Source: Chroococcopsis sp964623815
Lineage (GTDB): Bacteria; Cyanobacteriota; Cyanobacteriia; Cyanobacteriales; Microcystaceae
NCBI GenBank assembly: GCA_964623815.1
Contig: CAZUVR010000005.1
Location: 57,498-121,497 of the forward strand
Direction: 5' to 3'
Length of the DNA: 64,000 nt
In this document: in pieces, positions 27,785 through 34,964 of the stretch
Layout of the letters: each line of letters begins with the position of its first letter
Position numbering within the stretch: position 1 is the first letter of the stretch
Translations under genes and position numbers: made by a program
Notes under the pieces: model-generated
The model's input: the letters and a program-made list of their open reading frames with translations, nothing else
Told to the model about the DNA's origin: nothing
The model's database searches: none

Positions 27785-27787
27785 TAG
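26405..27787 (+). CDS. IS110-family transposase (DEDD recombinase), Ser-to-Thr variant
   Basis: A 460-residue recombinase. The N-terminal RuvC-like domain keeps the acidic set Asp30 (GIDIGS), Glu77 (AMESTG), Asp114 and Asp117 (KSDVLD). A coiled coil and a long linker (about 250-295) lead to the C-terminal Tnp domain with IDGLGILTVQTILSEVG and WLGLCPGCRITGGKV. In IS621 the catalytic Ser241 follows GLTPRRYE; the aligned residue here is Thr347 (codon ACC at 27443-27445). The last sense codon and stop (TCT TAG) sit at the inferred right edge of the element. Length is at the long end for the family but similar to a known cyanobacterial subgroup. Confidence 0.92.
   Translation: MKRPKCPSNQVKKDKNSRLEPIYPQAAGIDIGSEEHWVCVPNESAPENIKRFGCYTADLYALADWLSECSVRTVAMESTGVYWIPLFQILENRGFEVKLVNAHHVKTLPGRKSDVLDCQWLQQLHSYGLLSGSFRPEEQVCVLRSYTRQRERLIQSACIHIQRMQKALTEMNLQLHKVVSDITGTTGMAIIRAIVAGERDPLILASFRHHRIKRSEAEIAAALNGDYRTEHIFVLQQELQLYDTYQAQISACDRQIEECLTQFQDKSPSSQLSPQKHPRHKPQGNEPHFDLRTHLHRISGVDFTSIDGLGILTVQTILSEVGLDPSRFPTVKHFTSWLGLCPGCRITGGKVKNSQTRHVVNRAANAFRMAAQTAGKSNSALGAFYRRLRSRLGTPKAITATAHKIARIFYRLWTSGGNYRDLGADYYEQRYQQRIVNNLEKKAHSLGYQLIPQQPTEMIS
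27753..27786 (+). repeat. Right copy of 34-bp direct repeat flanking IS110 element
   Basis: Overlaps the last codons of the transposase and matches 26107-26140 except at two positions. It defines the right edge of the element; the bases that follow (GGAGAGGG) differ from those after the left copy. Confidence 0.8.
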
Positions 27788-27837
27788 GAGAGGGATAATT
27801 TCAATCAGAAGTATTTTAACTTTCTTCCTTTGAAATC

Positions 27838-27874
27838 TAGAAAAAAAGAATCTACTTTAGATTCTTTTTTTCTA
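27838..27874. terminator. Bidirectional intrinsic terminator
   Basis: A perfect 17-bp inverted repeat with a three-base loop (CTT): the left arm has seven A and GAATCTA, the right arm TAGATTC and seven T. It has a T-run on both strands and lies between two convergent genes, the IS110 transposase and the PEP-CTERM gene, so it can end both transcripts. Confidence 0.88.
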
Positions 27875-27893
27875 CCAATTAAACTAAAGAAGA

Positions 27894-28610
27894 TTAAATT
27901 TTCTTTTTCAATAATCCGCCAAACCCCAGAGCTACAGCACCTAAAGCAACCGCAGCCGAAGGTTCGGGTACATCTGTAATGGGTACTTGCTCATAAGTAT
28001 AAGTCACTTCAGCGCTTGCCCCCGCTAAAGTATTAAAGGTAGCAATGCCGTTTCCACCACCACCTGATAGGGTTTGTGATACCAATGTACTCGCTAATAA
28101 TTCAATATTACCAGGCCCTTTAAATTGATCGAAACCAGGATCTGTAGGAAGAAAAGTAAGTACAACTGTATCTGTATCTGACAAGTCTGAAAATGTCTGC
28201 GTGGCACCAGGAGCTATGGTTATACCATTTTGAACAACCTGTAAGTTAGCGAAAGATCCTATCGGTAGATTAATAGGGGTGTTGCCACTCGTTATAGAGA
28301 GCTGCGCATTCTGTAAATAATTAAATGTTTGTGTCTGCTGAGCGGTATTGGTAATGGATAGGTTTCTGATCAACATTTCACCCGTAATGGAGATACTTAC
28401 ACCTGTCAATTTTTGACCAGGAATCAAAAATTTAGGTAGGGGAGCTGTAAAGTCTAATGGCTCATTTACCAAATCTGTAGTTATTAATGCTGAACCAGTA
28501 GAAGCACTATACGAGACAGTAGCCGCCTCAGCAGGACGAACAACTGCAGCGGTAGCAACTGTTGTAGCAAACGCTGCAACTGCAAAAGGTAGAAGGGTTT
28601 TTGTTTTCAT
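27894..28610 (-). CDS. PEP-CTERM sorting domain protein (choice-of-anchor E-like)
   Basis: A 238-residue exported protein. An N-terminal signal peptide (MKTKTLLPFAVAAFATTVAT, cleavage near AEA-AT) is followed by a beta-rich domain of Ser/Thr/Asn-rich sequence and a C-terminal sorting tail: VPEP motif, a hydrophobic helix and the basic end LLKKKI. PEP-CTERM proteins are processed by an exosortase and displayed in the envelope or extracellular matrix. No exosortase is in the window. The composition resembles choice-of-anchor E proteins, but that subfamily call is weaker than the PEP-CTERM call. Its promoter should lie in the 237-base gap to pcyA. Confidence 0.85.
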   Translation of the reverse strand: MKTKTLLPFAVAAFATTVATAAVVRPAEAATVSYSASTGSALITTDLVNEPLDFTAPLPKFLIPGQKLTGVSISITGEMLIRNLSITNTAQQTQTFNYLQNAQLSITSGNTPINLPIGSFANLQVVQNGITIAPGATQTFSDLSDTDTVVLTFLPTDPGFDQFKGPGNIELLASTLVSQTLSGGGGNGIATFNTLAGASAEVTYTYEQVPITDVPEPSAAVALGAVALGFGGLLKKKI

Positions 28611-28847
28611 GGTTTTCCGACTTAAGTTTTGTAGTTTGTACGAAGTTTCAAAGATGTTTAAAAACGTAATCTAGAGAGTATAATTTCTGGTTGCAGATGC
28701 AATATAGCACAGTTTTATCCATCCTACAAGTATTTTGCGAATGTTTTTAAGAATATTTAGGTAAACCTGAAATGATTATTATTTTAGGCGCCAATAAAGT
28801 TGCTGCAAAGCCGATCGCTGGGTAACGTACCAGAAATCGGTGAAAAA

Positions 28848-29582
28848 TTAATTGGGTAGGTCGAATAATACAGATGTCATATATCTATCCGCCCACTCGA
28901 TGCCGAAAGCCTTCTCTAATACCCGTCTCGTCTTATCGTTCTGCTGTTGTTGCCGACAATAATTTCTCTGCCCTTCTAGATAAACACTTTCCTCATCCGG
29001 CATCAGTCGAGTACTCTCTTGAGCGAAGCGACAATGAAAGAGTAGGAAATCATCGACCCTTTTTAAAAAGAGCTTCTCCTCTTCGTCTGAGCGGGGGCGA
29101 ATAAATAAACAATAGGCGGAGAAAATATCACCCCAGGGCGGTAAATCACGAGGCTCGGAAAAATTCACGGGAGCTAAACCCCCTAAAGCCGACTCATAAA
29201 CCTCCGGTAAACTAGCATCCGCCGAGGTGGGGGATAAATCGGCGATCGCCGCGCTCACTCCCGCCTTACCCGCCACTAAATCGCAGCCGAACATCGGTAA
29301 AGCGTACTGCGGGCGGGGAAACATGACGCAGTGCAGAATATCGAGATTACTCCCCACCTTGGCTAACTCTAGGTGCATCTTACGAAAATGAGTCGATTGG
29401 TAACAGCGATTTTCGATCACCAACCTTTCCCCCTCCAAACGCCCCTCTACATAACCCAACCCTTCTGGTAATTCGTACTCTGATAGATCCAGACTCTGCC
29501 AATGACGCAGGATCACCTCAGCCAGAGCGGCCATAAGGGGATGAAGCGCGGGTGCGATCGAGGGAGTTTCAATATGTACCAT
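28848..29582 (-). CDS. pcyA: Phycocyanobilin:ferredoxin oxidoreductase
   Basis: A 244-residue ferredoxin-dependent bilin reductase that converts biliverdin IXalpha to phycocyanobilin, the chromophore of phycobiliproteins and cyanobacterial phytochromes. The active-site region LDILHCVMFPRP carries the His and GCDLV the Asp that correspond to His88 and Asp105 of the Synechocystis enzyme; the Glu preceding it (HLELAKVG) matches Glu76. Normal length. It begins about 100 bases from the divergent TgpA-like gene and has no operon partner here. Confidence 0.95.
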   Translation of the reverse strand: MVHIETPSIAPALHPLMAALAEVILRHWQSLDLSEYELPEGLGYVEGRLEGERLVIENRCYQSTHFRKMHLELAKVGSNLDILHCVMFPRPQYALPMFGCDLVAGKAGVSAAIADLSPTSADASLPEVYESALGGLAPVNFSEPRDLPPWGDIFSAYCLFIRPRSDEEEKLFLKRVDDFLLFHCRFAQESTRLMPDEESVYLEGQRNYCRQQQQNDKTRRVLEKAFGIEWADRYMTSVLFDLPN

Positions 29583-29683
29583 AGATTTTGTAGAGGATAA
29601 CCATCACCTATTGTAATCGAGACAGTAGCGCGATCGAAGCCCGAATTGGGAATACTACAGGTAAATACGTAATATAAGAACTT

Positions 29684-31999
29684 ATGGTAAGCACCGCCGA
29701 AAAGCAGACTCAGCCAAATAAATTTTTAGAAAAACTGCAAAGTTACACCCCCGCCCCGACGGAGGAATCGATACTACTACGCGCCCTGGTGCAGAGTCTG
29801 GTCATCGTCGGTATTATCGCCACCGACATCGCTACCGGGAGTCAGAACAGTTTCTGGGCGATTCCCCTGAGTATAGTCGGTTCCTGGTGGAGTTGGCGAC
29901 AGCGAAAAAAACGCAACATCGCCACTAAATTCCTGCTCGCCATCGCCATGCTGACGGTATTAGCCGTATTCCTCGGTAATATCGTCGTCAACCTGCAAGA
30001 TAGCCGGATAGCCCTGGCGGGATTACTAATTCAATTGCAAGTCTTACATAGTTTCGACCTACCGCGACGCAAAGACTTAGGGTACTCGATGGTAATCGGT
30101 TTAATTCTCATCGGCGTTGCTGGCACCATATCCGAAACCGTTACCTTTGCCCTTCCCCTATTGGTTTTTTTACTGATTGCCCTACCCACCCTAGTCCTAG
30201 ATTATCGCTCCCGCCTCGGCTTAGAAAAACTAGACAGCACCTTACTCACTAAAAACCCTCAAGTTTCCCGCCTAAAAAATACTTCCCTCTCCCCGAAAAA
30301 ACTCGCCGGTATATTTGCCACTATCCTCCTCCTCGGGCTGGTATTATTCGCCATCATGCCCCGTTTTCAAGGCTATCAAATCCAAACCTTCCCCGTTAGC
30401 GTTCCCGAAGGAATGGAAAATCAGGGATTCGACGCGGAAAATCGCAGTATCATCAACCCCGGTTATGTCTCCCCAGGCAAAGGGCAGGCCGGACAACCGG
30501 GGGGGAATACTAAAGCCGAGGGCCCTGGTTCGGTAGACCAAACTCAATACTATGGTTTTAATAGCAAAATGAACCAGAATTTACGGGGAAACATGAAACC
30601 AGAAGTCGTCATGCGCGTAAGGTCACAAGCCCCGGGTTTCTGGCGGGTTCTCGGGTTTGATCGCTATACTGGACAGGGATGGGAAATCTCCAAACCCAAC
30701 GAACTATTAGATATTCAACGCTCCTCTTGGTCTTATCGCTTCTTTGTCCCCCTACCCTTTTCCAGAGCCAGAACCAAAGAAGTCATCCAGAGTTACAGCG
30801 TCGTTTCCCAATTACCGAATCTGATACCAAGCCTTGCCTCACCGCAGTTTCTCTTCTTCCCCACCAGAGCGATCAGTTTGGATAGGGAAGGAGGAATGCG
30901 ATCGCCGAGCGGGTTAGTAGAGGGCCTGACTTACACCGTAATCTCTCAAGTGCCCTACCGCGATCGTAGCGAATTAAGAAGCGCTCCAGACGTATACCCA
31001 CCCAAAATCCGCGAGCAGTATTTACAGATACCCCCAGAAATCGCTCCGAAAGTCAGGGAAGTAGCCGAACAACTCCTCGCCAAATCCCCGAAATCCCTAA
31101 CTTCTAACTACGAGAAAGCCCTGTTTCTCGCGCAAGCCCTCAAGCAGAACTATCAGATTAGAGCGGATTTACCCTTTTTTGAACCAGGAGAAGATCTAGT
31201 GACGGCTTTTCTGTTCAAATATAAAGGAGGCTACCCCGATCATTTTTCTACGGTATACGCCATACTTTTAAGGTCGATCGATATTCCGGCGCGTATAGCC
31301 ACTGGATTCGCCCCTGGACAATTTAACCCCTTTACCGGATTCTATATAGTCAAAAATACCGACGCTTACGCTCTCACGGAAGTCCTCTTTCCTAATTATG
31401 GCTGGTTCGCCTTCGACCCCATACCCGGAAACGAATTAATCCCGCCTTCCTTTGAAGAATCTGATACATTTGGAGTATTAAAACAATTTTGGAAATGGGT
31501 AGCGGGCTGGTTGCCCTCACCGATAACCGCCTTTTTCGCTTTCCTCTGGGAAAAAATCTTCGGTGCCTTATTGGGCCTTTTGTCAAGATTATGGGCTTTC
31601 GTATCGAGTAGCCTTTTGGGAGGAATCATCGGCTTAATTATCGGTACCGGATTGGGCTTTTTAGGTTGGTTGGCTTGGCGTTATTTAGCTAAGGTCAAAT
31701 ATCAGCAGCGCTTAAAGAAAATGCCGCCGATGGAGGGACTCTATCAACAACTTCTAGGCATACTTAAAGAAAGGGGCTATCCCAAACACCCCGCCCAAAC
31801 ACCCCTAGAATATGCGGCCTCATCCCAGGAAATTCACCCGCAACCAGTGGCGAGTATTATTGACGAAATCTCTCAAGCCTATGTAGAGTGGCGCTATGGC
31901 GATACTAGTCCTAACTTGCAAAATTTAAAGCAAAAGCTACGAGATTTTAACTCGGCGATAAGACTGAAGAAAGAGAAGTCAGAGGTGAGAAGTGAGTAA
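29684..31999 (+). CDS. TgpA-like transglutaminase-fold membrane protein (DUF3488/DUF4129), catalytically degenerate
   Basis: A 771-residue protein. N-terminal block of about five or six TM helices (about 28-230, DUF3488), periplasmic region with a transglutaminase-like domain (about 430-590), TM helix near 650-670 and a C-terminal cytoplasmic DUF4129-like tail. In active members the domain reads GYC-EHF, DAHAW and VDP; here the matching segments are GGYPDHF, DAYAL and FDPIPG. The catalytic Cys is Pro and the His is Tyr, only the Asp remaining. It is therefore probably a pseudoenzyme with a structural or binding role. The stop is followed by a pyrimidine-rich tract and a convergent gene. Confidence 0.85.
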   Translation: MVSTAEKQTQPNKFLEKLQSYTPAPTEESILLRALVQSLVIVGIIATDIATGSQNSFWAIPLSIVGSWWSWRQRKKRNIATKFLLAIAMLTVLAVFLGNIVVNLQDSRIALAGLLIQLQVLHSFDLPRRKDLGYSMVIGLILIGVAGTISETVTFALPLLVFLLIALPTLVLDYRSRLGLEKLDSTLLTKNPQVSRLKNTSLSPKKLAGIFATILLLGLVLFAIMPRFQGYQIQTFPVSVPEGMENQGFDAENRSIINPGYVSPGKGQAGQPGGNTKAEGPGSVDQTQYYGFNSKMNQNLRGNMKPEVVMRVRSQAPGFWRVLGFDRYTGQGWEISKPNELLDIQRSSWSYRFFVPLPFSRARTKEVIQSYSVVSQLPNLIPSLASPQFLFFPTRAISLDREGGMRSPSGLVEGLTYTVISQVPYRDRSELRSAPDVYPPKIREQYLQIPPEIAPKVREVAEQLLAKSPKSLTSNYEKALFLAQALKQNYQIRADLPFFEPGEDLVTAFLFKYKGGYPDHFSTVYAILLRSIDIPARIATGFAPGQFNPFTGFYIVKNTDAYALTEVLFPNYGWFAFDPIPGNELIPPSFEESDTFGVLKQFWKWVAGWLPSPITAFFAFLWEKIFGALLGLLSRLWAFVSSSLLGGIIGLIIGTGLGFLGWLAWRYLAKVKYQQRLKKMPPMEGLYQQLLGILKERGYPKHPAQTPLEYAASSQEIHPQPVASIIDEISQAYVEWRYGDTSPNLQNLKQKLRDFNSAIRLKKEKSEVRSE

Positions 32000-32049
32000 T
32001 GAATAGTTTTTATTCCCTTCTCTTTTCTTTCTTCTCTTCTCTCTCTCCT

Positions 32050-32544
32050 TTAAATTCCCAGAGCAGCTTTAATCTTAGTTAGAGCGGCGGCTTCTTTGTC
32101 ACTCACTTTCGTGCCTGAACCGAACAAGCCGCTACCTGCCGCGTTAGCTACCGCGTCGGCACAAGAATAGATGAAACCTTTAAACTGTTCTATATCCTCG
32201 GGGGTAGCCTTACCCTGTAATACGGCGACAGCATCGTTAATGGATTTAATCGCCGTATCTACAGCCGTATCTGGTTGCATATCCTTAGCTTCTACTTTCA
32301 GAGTGGCAGGCTCAGTTTTGTTTTCTTGCGCTTTTTTAATCGCTTCTTCAGAAAAAAGGTTTTGGATGACAGCGTTATCGGGATATTTTTTGGCCGCTCC
32401 TGCGATTTCTTTAGCTAGGGCTGTAGCTTCGATGGCCGTCGAGACAATCCCCGCGTCTACCATCGCCACGGCCATCCCGGTGAGCATTACGCTACCGGCA
32501 ACTTTAGCTAAATCTTCTTGTGAGTAGGTTCCTTCAATAGTCAT
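32050..32544 (-). CDS. Conserved-looking alpha-helical protein of unknown function
   Basis: A 164-residue protein, rich in Ala, Lys and Glu, predicted by eye to be mostly helical (EDLAKVAGSVMLTGMAVAM; KEIAGAAKKYPDNAVIQNLF; IKSINDAVAVLQG). No signal peptide or TM helix that I trust. I do not recognise the family; the repeated acidic/Ala helices recall TerB-type folds only loosely. It is convergent with the TgpA-like gene and divergent from the DUF1232 gene, so it is a single-gene unit with a 256-base upstream gap. Confidence 0.7.
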   Translation of the reverse strand: MTIEGTYSQEDLAKVAGSVMLTGMAVAMVDAGIVSTAIEATALAKEIAGAAKKYPDNAVIQNLFSEEAIKKAQENKTEPATLKVEAKDMQPDTAVDTAIKSINDAVAVLQGKATPEDIEQFKGFIYSCADAVANAAGSGLFGSGTKVSDKEAAALTKIKAALGI

Positions 32545-32800
32545 AGATTAATTTTCGGTTATTTTCTTAATGTTTTTTGCGTAATTGCTTAAACAATCCT
32601 TAATAGATGAGTTAGGCGATTACTGTACTTAAGTATATAGCCGAGAGCTAAATAAAATCCTTTAAGATTAGTAGAGAATTATTAAATTACTGCTTACCCT
32701 AGGGAATTAACCTGGAAGAATGAGACTGATAAATAGGTTAGAAAACCCTACTCTGCAAGGAGGTTAACCACACTTTCGATAACGCTTTAAACCTGACAAC

Positions 32801-33133
32801 ATGGTAAGTGTAGTCAAGAAGAAATCAAACAAACAAGCCATGAACGCGATCGTAGAATCTTTCTATAACTGGTACAGCAATACAGTACGTCATCCTAAAT
32901 ATCGTTGGTTAATAGTTTTAGGTACTTTAGCTTATTTATTCAGCCCCATCGACATCGCTCCCGATTTTATTCCTATCATTGGTTGGATCGATGACACGAT
33001 CGTTTTAGGATTATTAACCACCGAGTTATCTAGACTGGCGATCGATTTCCGTAACGAGCGCAAAAACATGAAAGTGCAAGCCTCTCAACCCAACGAAGTC
33101 ACTACCGACGCTGTGGAAGTTCCCATTCAATAG
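32801..33133 (+). CDS. DUF1232 (YkvA-type) small membrane protein
   Basis: A 110-residue protein whose core LAYLFSPIDIAPDFIPIIGWIDD is the signature of the DUF1232/YkvA family. One hydrophobic helix (about 40-58) precedes the motif. The function is not known; family members are widespread and often called membrane proteins. The short basic N-terminus suggests the N-terminus is inside. It is followed 56 bases later by a small monooxygenase-like gene on the same strand. Confidence 0.88.
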   Translation: MVSVVKKKSNKQAMNAIVESFYNWYSNTVRHPKYRWLIVLGTLAYLFSPIDIAPDFIPIIGWIDDTIVLGLLTTELSRLAIDFRNERKNMKVQASQPNEVTTDAVEVPIQ

Positions 33134-33189
33134 TTAGCTTTCTTCTCACTTCTTTTGATTATCTACACCCTAAATTAAACAATAGAAAA

Positions 33190-33429
33190 ATGGTTACATT
33201 TACCCGCACTTTTTGGCTTGATAGTGACAATAAAGCTGAAACTATGGAAAAAGTTAAACGCCTTTATACCGAAGTAATGCCCGTACAACCGGGATATATC
33301 GCCTCCAATCTTGTTTTTAATCAAGATGGAACCGAATTGAGAGCGATCGCTAACTGGGAGAGCGAAGAACAATTTCTCGCCCTACAGGATACAGAAGCTT
33401 TCAGGGACTTAGCCCGTTACGTCGGTTAG
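33190..33429 (+). CDS. Small ABM-like (dimeric alpha/beta barrel) protein
   Basis: A 79-residue protein with the pattern of a ferredoxin-like half barrel: strand VTFTRTFWLD, helix KAETMEKVKRLYTEVMP, strand YIASNLVFNQDGTELRAIANWES, helix EEQFLALQDTEAFRDLARYV. This resembles antibiotic-biosynthesis-monooxygenase and NIPSNAP-type domains that act as dimers. Function unknown. It is followed by a strong hairpin terminator at 33451-33488. Confidence 0.65.
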   Translation: MVTFTRTFWLDSDNKAETMEKVKRLYTEVMPVQPGYIASNLVFNQDGTELRAIANWESEEQFLALQDTEAFRDLARYVG

Positions 33430-33450
33430 ATCTAAAATTAGTAAGCGTAA

Positions 33451-33488
33451 ATAAGCGATCGCCATTGCTGATTATGGCGATCGCTTAT
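33451..33488 (+). terminator. Hairpin terminator built from two HIP1 octamers
   Basis: A perfect 15-base inverted repeat (ATAAGCGATCGCCAT and its complement) with an eight-base loop, TGCTGATT. Each arm contains the HIP1 octamer GCGATCGC. It follows the small ABM-like gene by 21 bases. No long T-run follows, so it may work as a transcription stop or as an mRNA 3'-end stabiliser. Confidence 0.6.
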
Positions 33489-33830
33489 CATTTAGGGTAG
33501 TTGCTTCATTAACCTGTCTTAATATATGACGTACCTGACTGCGGTAGGGAGCCGCGTTGATGGTTGTTCTTTGGGACGGTTGTGAGGGTTGAGATTGGAT
33601 TATAGGTAGCTGAGCGTGCCTTCGGCATGGTGCGGGACGATTGACGATGGGTTTGATCGAGTCGAGAAGTTCTGGATGTTCTGCGGCTAATTCCTGAATC
33701 AGTTTTTAGTTTTGGACTTGATTGAGCCTATTTAAAAGCAGTTCTAGAGTGGGCCTTTGTTGAATTTGATCCGGTTGACGCAGACAGGTGAGTAGGGTAG
33801 CAGCGCTTCGCTGAGTTTAGGAATGCTCAT
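33472..33830 (-). pseudogene. Remnant of a larger gene, possibly SWIM zinc-finger protein C-terminus
   Basis: The minus strand reads LLTCLRQPDQIQQRPTLELL, then an in-frame TAA (33706-33708), then KLIQELAAEHPELLDSIK, and later TTINAAPYRSQVRHILRQV. These pieces resemble the C-terminal half of cyanobacterial SWIM zinc-finger proteins as I remember them. The N-terminal half is missing, the frame is broken by the stop and probably a shift near 33806, and the tail is cut at the hairpin. The family assignment is tentative; that this is a decayed coding region is better supported. Confidence 0.4.
33605..33629 (-). repeat. 25-bp dispersed repeat, copy 1 (in decayed gene)
   Basis: On the minus strand this copy begins CATGCCGAAGGCACGC and ends AGCTACC. 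The core TGCCGAAGGCA is a perfect palindrome-like stem. It differs from the copy in cheA at two positions only. Confidence 0.8.
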
Positions 33831-33860
33831 GGGGAAAGTTGATTGCTGGCTATGTCAATT

Positions 33861-34949
33861 TTATATCGCTTCATCCACAAGCAAACTGCCCCCTAAAATT
33901 ATCTCCGTCAGGTTAACCAGGCCTAACATTCTATCCTGATAGGGTAATACGCCTTCGAGATAACTGCGATCAATGCCGAAGGCACGCGAACCTACCTCGC
34001 TTTCCCAAGTCGAAGCCGGCAGGAATTTTTGAGGGTCGAGCATGAGAATATCGTGGACCGAATCGATCGATAAACCGACGATAACCCCTTCCACATTGAC
34101 AATCATAGCCTGAGAGTTCCCGGAGCCGATTGCTCTCGACAGATTAAACAAACTACGAATATCCACTATAGTCACAATTTCCCCGCGCAAGTTGATATTA
34201 CCCGCGATGAATGGGGGAGTACAGGGAATCGGTGTCACCCGGCCGAACTTGATAAACTCCTGAACCAAAGATAAATCAACTCCGAAAAATTCCTGATTCA
34301 AGCTGAAAACCGCCACGGGTTTTAAACCAGTAAAGTCTTTGAGTCGTAAACTCTGGCGCAAATTATCCGCCCGTTTTTGTAGGATTTTTCGTTCATGTTC
34401 GCTCGCATCCGGGAAAAAGACTGGAGATTTCCTTAACTCCTCCTCCTCGGTAATTTCTGGAGTTATTTCTAAATCTTCTAGAGCGTCCAAATCGAGATCG
34501 AGGTTTAATTCTTGAGCTTCGGTATAACGAAGTAAAGCTTCTAGATCTAATAGTAATAAAAGATTATCTTGCTCCTGAATATAACCAGTGATGAACTTTT
34601 CTTGTTTAAAATCTAGAAGAGGACGGTCGTGAGATAATTCACGGGTAATGGCACTCTCATCGATCGCTTTAACTTCACTGACCCCATTCGCCAGAACTCC
34701 TAAAGTCAATTCCTGCCAGTTGAGGATAATAATATTGTCATTAACCGAATATCTCGCCGTTTCATAGCCGAAACGTAGATTGAGATCCATAATCGGGATA
34801 ATACTACCCCTTAGGTTAACCGCACCGATAATATCGGCGGGAGCTTCGGGAATTGGCGTAATTTCCGGTAAGAAAAATATTTCCTTTACTGCCTGAGCAG
34901 GAACGGCGTAACGAAAATTATTATGAATAAAAGTTAGATAGTAGTTCAT
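33861..34949 (-). CDS. Double CheW-domain protein
   Basis: A 362-residue protein with two CheW-like SH3-type modules. The first (about 1-150) has FRYAVPAQAVKEIF and GAVNLRGSIIPIMDL; the second (about 205-350) has EFFGVDLSLVQEFI and GNINLRGEIVTIVDI. CheW couples receptors to CheA; a tandem version may bridge more than one array contact. It is the last gene of the Che operon. A copy of the 25-bp repeat lies inside the second domain and supplies residues in the segment VGSRAFGID, without breaking the frame. Confidence 0.9.
   Translation of the reverse strand: MNYYLTFIHNNFRYAVPAQAVKEIFFLPEITPIPEAPADIIGAVNLRGSIIPIMDLNLRFGYETARYSVNDNIIILNWQELTLGVLANGVSEVKAIDESAITRELSHDRPLLDFKQEKFITGYIQEQDNLLLLLDLEALLRYTEAQELNLDLDLDALEDLEITPEITEEEELRKSPVFFPDASEHERKILQKRADNLRQSLRLKDFTGLKPVAVFSLNQEFFGVDLSLVQEFIKFGRVTPIPCTPPFIAGNINLRGEIVTIVDIRSLFNLSRAIGSGNSQAMIVNVEGVIVGLSIDSVHDILMLDPQKFLPASTWESEVGSRAFGIDRSYLEGVLPYQDRMLGLVNLTEIILGGSLLVDEAI
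33972..33996 (+). repeat. 25-bp dispersed repeat, copy 2 (inside double-CheW gene)
   Basis: Core ATGCCGAAGGCACGCGAAC, within the coding strand of the double-CheW gene read in reverse. It matches the cheA copy except at the first base and one base near the end. Confidence 0.8.
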
Positions 34950-34964
34950 GATATTCTCCCAAAT

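Larger units (their letters stand above)
33430..33860. other. Gap with a hairpin terminator and a decayed gene
   Basis: 431 bases with no intact gene. The first 60 hold a HIP1-containing hairpin; from 33472 to about 33830 the minus strand keeps a broken protein-coding frame; it also contains one copy of a 25-bp dispersed repeat. The end joins the stop of the double-CheW gene. Confidence 0.7.

Noticed and set aside
32050..32544. TerB-type tellurite resistance protein
   Set aside because: Only general helical, Ala-rich character agrees; the acidic metal-site pattern of TerB is not visible.
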